Origin: Treponema sp. | Lineage (GTDB): Bacteria; Spirochaetota; Spirochaetia; Treponematales; Treponemataceae | Direction of reading: 5' to 3' | NCBI GenBank assembly: GCA_017421145.1 | Contig: JAFOTA010000071.1 | Location: 1 to 13,579 of the forward strand | DNA: 13,579 bases | Shown: piece by piece, positions 1 to 4,459 of the stretch | How the letters are laid out: each line of letters starts with the position of its first letter | How positions within the stretch are numbered: the first letter of the stretch is position 1 | Program-made: the position numbers and the translations under genes | Notes under the pieces: generated by a model | Told to the model about the DNA's origin: nothing | What the model saw: the letters and a program-made list of their open reading frames with translations, nothing else | The model's database searches: none

Positions 1-701
1 ATTATCTGAAAAACGGGCGAAACGTTTCCGACAGGCTGGTTGAAAAATACATTGACGGCCTTCATTTCGGAGCGGAAATCTACGGAAGGAAAGGTCATTA
101 CAAAGTGCTTCCTCCCATGATTTTTTCGCTTAACCGCTACGGCATAACAAGCCCCAAGCTGAGCATAAAGGCAGGTCCCGTGGTTTCTGACAAACTGGAC
201 ACAAGCGGGCTGATTTCCATGCTCGGAAAACTTGCGGACTCGCTCGGCATTGACGGATCGGCACAGGTTGACCTTGTTTTCAGCGGCGGAAAATGGTTTG
301 TAATAGAAATAAATCCGCGTCTTTCAGGAATGAGCGAAACTTATGCGGCGGCCATGGGAAAAACGCTCCTTCAAGTGATGGTCGAAACCGCACTCGGACA
401 TGCCGGAGAACTACCCGAACCGGATTCTGCATGCAACTTCAAGCTGCCGCTCCTTTCCGACAGGCAGATTGAAAGGCTTACGGAACTTCCGCAGATAAAA
501 TACCTACACCAGCACAACAACAAGGGCGCAAAACAAGAGCGTGAAAAAGGATACTGCGAAGCCGTCGTAAAAGCAGAAGACGGAAACCTACTTTCAGCAC
601 TTGAAAAAACACGCTCGGAGATCCCGGAAATCTTTGAAGGACAGGTCTGGGAGAACATAAAAGGATTACTTGATTCAGATTTTTTTTTACAAGGCCATTG
701 A
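1..701 (+). CDS. ATP-grasp domain protein, C-terminal part (5' end outside window)
   Basis: The frame is open from the window edge (first full codon at 3) to a TGA at 699-701, giving 232 visible residues. Near the visible start is VEKYIDGLHFGAEIYG, a strand typical of the ATP-grasp fold. Further on come VDLVF (Asp at visible residue 90) and VIEINPRLSG (Glu 102, Asn 104). In this superfamily, which includes carbamoyl-phosphate synthase, biotin carboxylase and PurD/PurK-like ligases, these acidic and Asn residues bind the Mg ions that hold ATP. Family members join a carboxylate to an amine or thiol through an acyl-phosphate. The N-terminal substrate domain is missing, so the substrate cannot be named. 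The last 80 or so residues are a less conserved tail. The stop codon overlaps the -35 box of the following promoter. Confidence 0.85.
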   Translation, partial: YLKNGRNVSDRLVEKYIDGLHFGAEIYGRKGHYKVLPPMIFSLNRYGITSPKLSIKAGPVVSDKLDTSGLISMLGKLADSLGIDGSAQVDLVFSGGKWFVIEINPRLSGMSETYAAAMGKTLLQVMVETALGHAGELPEPDSACNFKLPLLSDRQIERLTELPQIKYLHQHNNKGAKQEREKGYCEAVVKAEDGNLLSALEKTRSEIPEIFEGQVWENIKGLLDSDFFLQGH

Positions 702-726
702 CAAACTTAATTAGTTAGCATATACT
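698..726 (+). promoter_or_regulatory. Consensus sigma-70-type promoter upstream of the short RNA
   Basis: A perfect -35 TTGACA (698-703) is followed after exactly 17 bp by TATACT (721-726), which matches TATAAT at 5 of 6 positions. The predicted start is near 731-733. This is the best promoter match in the window. The -35 overlaps the stop codon of the ATP-grasp gene. An inverted repeat covers the -10, described separately. Confidence 0.75.
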
Positions 727-730
727 AACC
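711..730 (+). promoter_or_regulatory. Inverted repeat over the -10 box (possible repressor operator)
   Basis: GTTAG (714-718) and CTAAC (725-729) are exact reverse complements with a 6-bp spacer. An alternative register pairs TTAGT (711-715) with ACTAA (724-728). The repeat lies over the TATACT -10 hexamer, where a dimeric repressor would block RNA polymerase. The TTAGTTAG-type half site resembles operators of MarR-family regulators. No regulator gene lies in the window, so both the function and the family are inference. Confidence 0.4.
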
Positions 731-732
731 AC

Positions 733-815
733 GTTAACAGCGAATATAACAGGGGTGCATAACGTATTCTCCTTACACAGCTCCCTTGAGGAATGATGCA
801 CCCCTGTTTTTTTTT
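733..815 (+). ncRNA. Putative small RNA of about 80 nt with own promoter and terminator
   Basis: The interval starts about 7 nt after a near-consensus -10 and ends in a 9-T run (807-815) after a strong hairpin, so it is a complete transcription unit with no convincing ORF. The outer stem is 13 perfect pairs (748-760 with 796-808). Inside it, an inner stem of about 6 pairs with two G-U (765-770 with 790-795) carries a C- and U-rich loop containing CTCCTT and CTCCCTT. It does not show the conserved core of SRP RNA, tmRNA, RNase P RNA or 6S RNA that I would recognise. The main alternative is a terminated leader (attenuator) of rnhA, or simply the terminator of the ATP-grasp gene. Confidence 0.55.
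748..815 (+). terminator. Intrinsic terminator closing the short RNA
   Basis: AACAGGGGTGCAT (748-760) pairs perfectly with ATGCACCCCTGTT (796-808), and T continues to 815. The apical region of 35 nt is longer than in a usual terminator loop, which is one reason to think the RNA is structured in its own right. It could also stop readthrough from the ATP-grasp gene before rnhA. Confidence 0.75.
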
Positions 816-826
816 ATAAAAATCTG

Positions 827-832
827 TATAAT
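827..832 (+). promoter_or_regulatory. Consensus -10 box 7 nt before the rnhA start codon
   Basis: TATAAT is a perfect -10 hexamer. The next 7 nt lead straight to the ATG at 840, so transcription would begin at or within a base or two of the start codon. The matching -35 position (about 804-809) reads CTGTTT and is poor. It falls inside the terminator arm and T-tract of the preceding RNA. Confidence 0.45.
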
Positions 833-839
833 CTTTTGC

Positions 840-1292
840 ATGGAAAACACACTTACAATCTATACTGACGGCGGATGTTCAGGAAATCCAGGACCAGGCG
901 GATGGGGCTGCGTGATAATCGACGGGCAGAACATAACCAAGCTGAGCGGCGGCAACGGAAACACGACCAACAACAGGATGGAACTTTCCGCTGCAATAAA
1001 CGCACTGGATGCTTCCGTAAAAAATCCCGAATGGAGGTCAAGGCACATCGAAGTCTACTCCGACAGCCAGTACGTAAAAAACGGAATCACTTCATGGATC
1101 AAAAACTGGAAGAAAAACGGTTGGCGCACGGCAGCAAAAAAACCCGTCCTCAATCAGGATCTGTGGATTGAACTGGACGGACTTTACAATCAGCTCGACA
1201 TAGAGTGGAAATGGGTCAAAGGCCATGCAGGAGTCGAATACAACGAAATCTGCGACCAGCTCTGCAAAATGGAGATGGACAAATTCCGCTGA
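840..1292 (+). CDS. rnhA: Ribonuclease HI
   Basis: This 150-residue protein matches the usual length of bacterial RNase HI (about 155), a cytoplasmic endonuclease that cuts the RNA strand of RNA-DNA hybrids such as R-loops and primers. It opens with IYTDGGCSGNPGPGGWG, the family signature. The catalytic carboxylates are visible as Asp10, Glu48 (in NRMEL), Asp75 (in YSDSQYV) and Asp139 (in NEICDQL). The loop histidine is His129 (in KGHAG). The frame is also open upstream to an ATG at 786, but that extension runs through the terminator T-tract and gives a low-complexity Phe/Ile tract, so 840 is preferred. There is no Shine-Dalgarno sequence before 840, which fits a leaderless mRNA. The gene ends 6 bp from the stop of a convergent lipoprotein gene. 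Confidence 0.96.
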   Translation: MENTLTIYTDGGCSGNPGPGGWGCVIIDGQNITKLSGGNGNTTNNRMELSAAINALDASVKNPEWRSRHIEVYSDSQYVKNGITSWIKNWKKNGWRTAAKKPVLNQDLWIELDGLYNQLDIEWKWVKGHAGVEYNEICDQLCKMEMDKFR

Positions 1293-1298
1293 CCCCGG

Positions 1299-2273
1299 CT
1301 ACTGAAGCTTGTATGATTCGGTATAATTGTACATTGCGTCTGCAAGCACTGCTTTTTTAAGCGCTTTGAGAGGCTTGGGCATTTCGGTGAAATTGAATTC
1401 GGCGGTGTAAAAATAAAAGCCGTCGTTTTCTTCAGTGTAAAAATCAAGCCCGCCCTTTATATTTCCTTCCTGCCTGCATGTGAATTTTCTGCCCTTTCCG
1501 TCACCATAGCCGTTGCCGGACGGAACCGAATATACTTTGCCGGTAAAACCAGTGTAATCATCATTCCATTCGACAAAAGCATAGTACAGAACGGAAGACT
1601 CAGATTCCTGCGCAACAGGCTCCGTTTCCATAAAAACAATTTCGTTCCCGTAGAAATTCAGCTGATACGCATTCTGGTCGTCATGTCCTTCCATGTCCAT
1701 TCCCCTTGCTGATTCAGGCGGAAGCTCCACAAGATTCAGCGTAAGGCCGTCAGAAGAAATGTCATAGCGGTAGCATACTACGGATTCCAAAAGCGCCCTT
1801 CCCTGCGACTCATAGCTTTTTTGGATTATATACTTGTAGTTTGACTTTGATTTTCCGTCGATTTTGAGGGAGCCTGATTCAATCATCCCGGAAAGTTCCT
1901 CATCTATTCCAAGGCTGCGCTCTTCCACATATTCGTCCAAAGAGCGTGTGAGCTTTCCGTTCACATACAGATTTTCAGGGGAAATCCAAAGTTTTTTTTC
2001 ATTGGAATCAAAACGGTATTCACCCGTATAATAGTCCGTGATTTCACCTTCGTTTTCTCCGTAGTAAAGCGCGCTCACGGAAATCATTCCATTATCACCG
2101 AATTTCAGGCGGCTTCCTTCGCTTAAAAAAGTCTTTCCCTTGAAAACATCTTCACCGCGGGATTCAGGAAGAGCAGGCCTAAAATATGAAAGCGGCCCCT
2201 TTTTGTTTTGGGAGCACGATACGGTCATAAATAAAACTGCGGCGGCAAAAACCGGTACAAGAAATCTTTTCAT
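1299..2273 (-). CDS. Predicted lipoprotein of unknown function
   Basis: The product has 324 residues. It begins MKRFLVPVFAAAVLFMTVSC, a basic, then hydrophobic leader ending in Cys20, a loose lipobox of the kind tolerated in spirochaetes. An exported, lipid-anchored protein is therefore likely. The start at 2273 is chosen because GGAGG lies 5 nt upstream. An in-frame ATG at 2297 would spoil the signal peptide and has no such site. The rest is polar, with many Tyr, Glu and Ser and no domain I recognise. After the leader, LPESRGEDVFKGKTF matches LPESSGENLLSGKSF of the gene immediately upstream, and later blocks also line up, suggesting paralogy. It lies 30 nt downstream of that gene on the same strand and is probably cotranscribed with it. 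Confidence 0.85.
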   Translation of the reverse strand: MKRFLVPVFAAAVLFMTVSCSQNKKGPLSYFRPALPESRGEDVFKGKTFLSEGSRLKFGDNGMISVSALYYGENEGEITDYYTGEYRFDSNEKKLWISPENLYVNGKLTRSLDEYVEERSLGIDEELSGMIESGSLKIDGKSKSNYKYIIQKSYESQGRALLESVVCYRYDISSDGLTLNLVELPPESARGMDMEGHDDQNAYQLNFYGNEIVFMETEPVAQESESSVLYYAFVEWNDDYTGFTGKVYSVPSGNGYGDGKGRKFTCRQEGNIKGGLDFYTEENDGFYFYTAEFNFTEMPKPLKALKKAVLADAMYNYTESYKLQ

Positions 2274-2303
2274 AAAAACCTCCAGATTTTTCTGCATTTC
2301 ATA

Positions 2304-3299
2304 TCAGCTGGGATCAGCTCCGTTCATCCATTTCAATTGGGGATACAGGATTTTCTGCGCATCCAGGACAGTCCCCGGCACAAGCCCAAGGAAGTCAGGC
2401 GCACGGATTATTTCCATGGAATATCCGCAAGTCTGTGAATCAGAAACCTTGTCAGTACAGATTGTCTTAAAAACAATTTCACCGGCATGGACAAGATTTA
2501 TGTTGCGGGAACCTTTTTCCCTGTCAAAATCATAAAGAGCGGCATGAAAGCTTCCGTCAGATTCAACCATCACGCCGCCGATTGCACGGCTTTTTTCTTC
2601 ACCGGGCTTCCTTATGAAAATGCAGTCCGCACCGATCGATGCAGTACCGTCAAAATCAGCTGATGAAAAAATCAGGGACGGAGCGAAAATCCATGAATCT
2701 ACGTCATGGGGTTCCAGAAGAATTCCGTTTCCTTCAATGGTCACGCCGAAAGATTCTATTTCATAAAGCCTCCGGTCAACATAGGAATACATCCTGTCAT
2801 ACACCAGATTTTTCCAGTCGCCTTCTTCAAGAGAAACGGAGTCCATTGCCTCAAGGATTCTTCCAGCGCATTTTTCTGAAAGGAAATCCACCATGTCAAG
2901 CGAAAGCGTTTTTTTGTCTTCCCCGCAAACAAGGGCAGTGCGCTTTATATAAAGCTGATTTTTTTCTCCGTCGAACGAATAAGAAGCGTTCCATGAAAGG
3001 TCGAGCGAAAAAAATTCATCCACAGGGAAACGTTCAGTAACCGTAAGATTCTGTGCGTCATAAAAATCAAGGGCAAAGGTGTATTCATCACCGGAAACGG
3101 CAAATGATTTTCCAGAAAGAAGATTTTCCCCGGAGCTTTCAGGCAGCACGGACGAGTCGATTTTGTTTTCCCTGTCCCGGGCATAAACGGTTTCAGAACA
3201 ATCATTCCCGGAAGCCTTGATTTTCAAAAAAGAAAAAAGTGCGACCGCAAATGCAGCAAGAACAGTCCAGATGATTATATAAAAAAAGTCTTTGCTCAT
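2304..3299 (-). CDS. Predicted membrane-anchored protein, paralogue of the adjacent lipoprotein
   Basis: This product has 331 residues. Residues about 5-25 (starting FFYIIIWTVLAAFAVALF) form one hydrophobic helix after a very short N-terminus, suggesting a signal anchor. No lipobox cysteine follows directly. The remaining 300 residues are soluble and probably outside the inner membrane. Residues around LPESSGENLLSGKSF, a YSFDGEKNQLYI block and a later SY...LYEIES block resemble the downstream lipoprotein in order and spacing. I do not recognise a family. The start is supported by GAGG upstream of the ATG. The gene is transcribed toward the lipoprotein with a 30-nt gap, and the methyltransferase gene lies 72 nt upstream on the same strand. 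Confidence 0.82.
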   Translation of the reverse strand: MSKDFFYIIIWTVLAAFAVALFSFLKIKASGNDCSETVYARDRENKIDSSVLPESSGENLLSGKSFAVSGDEYTFALDFYDAQNLTVTERFPVDEFFSLDLSWNASYSFDGEKNQLYIKRTALVCGEDKKTLSLDMVDFLSEKCAGRILEAMDSVSLEEGDWKNLVYDRMYSYVDRRLYEIESFGVTIEGNGILLEPHDVDSWIFAPSLIFSSADFDGTASIGADCIFIRKPGEEKSRAIGGVMVESDGSFHAALYDFDREKGSRNINLVHAGEIVFKTICTDKVSDSQTCGYSMEIIRAPDFLGLVPGTVLDAQKILYPQLKWMNGADPS

Positions 3300-3320
3300 A
3301 ATTCCTCATTCCGACGCGAT

Positions 3321-3349
3321 AGACTAGCAAAAAAAAGGGATGTTGTAAA
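3321..3349 (-). promoter_or_regulatory. Weak candidate promoter for the membrane-anchored protein
   Basis: On the minus strand TTTACA (3349-3344) is followed after 17 bp by TAGTCT (3326-3321), which matches TATAAT only at three positions. The -35 sits inside an 11-mer, TTGTTTACAAC, that recurs upstream of recQ in the same orientation. Confidence 0.25.
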
Positions 3350-3371
3350 CAACCGTTTTTACTAAAAAAAT

Positions 3372-4145
3372 CTACCATTTTAAAAGGCAGACACGGCCGT
3401 CCTTTGAATTTCTCCTGCGGCACTTTGCTTTTGAACGGAAAGGAAAATCCTGCATGACCGAGCTGAACGCAACTTCTTTTTCAAGGGAAAATGCACCGTT
3501 CATTTTTAGGATTTCCTCAGCGCTTTCAAATCCCCTTCCCCAGCGTGCATCCTTTACAGGGAATTTCCGGCTGAGCTTCGACATGGCCCAAGGCGACCAA
3601 AAATCGCTTATAAAATGACCCGACGGAAAAGAAATGTAGAGGATTTCCAAAAGCTTTTTCAGATGCCTTTCGGAAAAATGAAGGGAAAGTCCTTCCGCAA
3701 CGACAAGAGGTTTTCTTTCTTTGTTCACGAAAACTGTCCATGAAGAGTCCAGTGCGCTTCCTTCAAGCTCCATGAACCGCTCGCCGCTTGAAAAAAAATT
3801 GCGCCTCTTTTCCATTACGGACGGAAGGTCAACGTCATACCAGAATATGTTTCCGTTGTCCACCCTTGAAAAAAGGTCGTCATAGCCGCAACCAAGGTTA
3901 ATTACGGCGGCACCGGGATTTTCTTCTATATAATTCTTCACGGATCTTTCAATCAGCATTGAGGAAGCGGTCATGGTCTCATGCACGAAAAAATCATCGT
4001 ATTTCCTGTAATCCAACGAAAGCTTTTCCACGGACGAAGCATAGTTTCCGCCTTCAATCCGGCTTTTTTTGCGGGACGATTCCGAGAAACGCACCGAAAG
4101 GCTTATCAAAGAGCTTTCTTCCGGACATTCTAGCTTATAAGACAT
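3372..4145 (-). CDS. SAM-dependent methyltransferase, LCMT/TcmP (leucine carboxyl or O-methyltransferase) family
   Basis: The product has 257 residues. VINLGCG (81-87) is the glycine-rich motif I that binds S-adenosylmethionine. FWYDVDLPSVMEKRR (from 101) is the acidic loop and following helix typical of the family that includes leucine carboxyl methyltransferase and TcmP-like O-methyltransferases. VVAEGLSLHF (148-157) matches the conserved EG-containing strand. It would transfer a methyl group to a small-molecule or protein acceptor that cannot be named. The start at 4145 is chosen because GGAGGAGG lies just upstream and a near-consensus promoter lies immediately before that. The frame stays open to 4256, but that extension would run through the promoter. 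A single-copy enzyme with no biosynthetic neighbours, it may act on a cell component or a xenobiotic. Confidence 0.87.
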   Translation of the reverse strand: MSYKLECPEESSLISLSVRFSESSRKKSRIEGGNYASSVEKLSLDYRKYDDFFVHETMTASSMLIERSVKNYIEENPGAAVINLGCGYDDLFSRVDNGNIFWYDVDLPSVMEKRRNFFSSGERFMELEGSALDSSWTVFVNKERKPLVVAEGLSLHFSERHLKKLLEILYISFPSGHFISDFWSPWAMSKLSRKFPVKDARWGRGFESAEEILKMNGAFSLEKEVAFSSVMQDFPFRSKAKCRRRNSKDGRVCLLKW

Positions 4146-4164
4146 ACAAGGCCTCCTCCGGTCA

Positions 4165-4193
4165 ATTATAAATTCACGGACATCTATTTTCAA
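4165..4193 (-). promoter_or_regulatory. Promoter of the methyltransferase gene
   Basis: On the minus strand TTGAAA (4193-4188) and a perfect TATAAT (4170-4165) are separated by 17 bp. Transcription would begin about 12-14 nt before the ATG at 4145, just leaving room for the GGAGGAGG ribosome-binding site. This arrangement settles the start codon choice. Confidence 0.65.
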
Positions 4194-4348
4194 GTATAGG
4201 ACATTTCTAAAAATTAAAGTTTTCAGTGATTTAATATAGAAACCTTTTGCAATCAAAAATGTTATATATTATGGTAACTATTGAACCATGCTTTTTGGGC
4301 TGCCGTTATTGAGAAAAGGTCTTCCATGTGCTATCCTTAGGCCAAGGA

Positions 4349-4401
4349 AACACTGAATAATCCGAAAGCGGGCAGCATACCCCGTATGCTCATTCAGTGT
4401 T
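4349..4401 (+). ncRNA. Structured 5' leader element, three-way junction
   Basis: AACACTGAAT (4349-4358) pairs perfectly with ATTCAGTGTT (4392-4401). It encloses a small hairpin, CCG-aaag-CGG (4362-4371), and a 7-bp hairpin, AGCATAC-ccc-GTATGCT (4374-4390). No T-run follows, so it is not a terminator. It ends 13 nt before a GGAGG ribosome-binding site, a typical place for a cis-acting riboswitch, protein-binding leader or mRNA-stabilising element. It does not match the GEMM c-di-GMP, purine or TPP consensus that I know. A palindromic repeat element is the other possibility. Confidence 0.45.
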
Positions 4402-4427
4402 AACCATAAAATCTGGAGGCCTTCAAC

Positions 4428-4457
4428 ATGGCAGGAAACTTCAAGATTGGAGAGTAA
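4428..4457 (+). CDS. Nine-codon leader ORF (uORF) ahead of the PEGA gene
   Basis: ATG at 4428 follows GGAGG (4415-4419) at a good 8-nt spacing and encodes MAGNFKIGE before a TAA at 4455-4457. The next gene starts at 4460, 2 nt after the stop. The last two codons (GGA GAG) double as the ribosome-binding site of the main gene. The layout implies translational coupling or a leader peptide that controls access to the main site. The ribosome-binding site of the uORF is better than that of the main gene. Chance cannot be excluded for so short an ORF. Confidence 0.4.
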   Translation: MAGNFKIGE

Positions 4458-4459
4458 AA

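Larger units (their letters stand above)
4146..4459 (+). promoter_or_regulatory. Long intergenic leader region upstream of the PEGA gene
   Basis: This is the only gap over 300 nt in the window. From left to right it holds the minus-strand methyltransferase promoter, an AT-rich stretch with -10-like hexamers (TATTAT at 4267-4272, no convincing -35), and a small hairpin pairing ATGGT (4271-4275) with ACCAT (4285-4289). A looser pairing of CTTTT (4291-4295) with AAAAG follows, then a compact three-way junction (4349-4401) and a 9-codon ORF with a strong ribosome-binding site. If transcription starts near 4280, the PEGA mRNA has a leader of about 180 nt, long enough for a regulatory element. Confidence 0.5.

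Noticed and set aside
786..839. Upstream in-frame ATG that would extend RNase HI by 18 residues
   Set aside because: The extension runs through the terminator T-tract and encodes a low-complexity Phe/Ile stretch. RNase HI homology and Asp10 numbering fit the ATG at 840.
1354..1370. AAGC-act-GCTT followed by a T-run at the rnhA/lipoprotein junction, as a terminator
   Set aside because: The stem is only four pairs and lies inside the lipoprotein coding region, too weak to call.
3329..3353. GTTG-CAAC mini-hairpin with eight T on the minus strand after the methyltransferase gene
   Set aside because: Four A/T-rich pairs separated from the T-run by five bases do not make a convincing terminator. 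Part of the sequence is better read as a promoter motif.
4146..4256. Upstream extension of the methyltransferase to a start at 4256
   Set aside because: It would translate through a TTGAAA-N17-TATAAT promoter and past an excellent ribosome-binding site for the ATG at 4145.
4290..4401. GEMM-type c-di-GMP riboswitch in the PEGA leader
   Set aside because: The element is too short and lacks the conserved internal loop and tetraloop-receptor sequences I know for that class.
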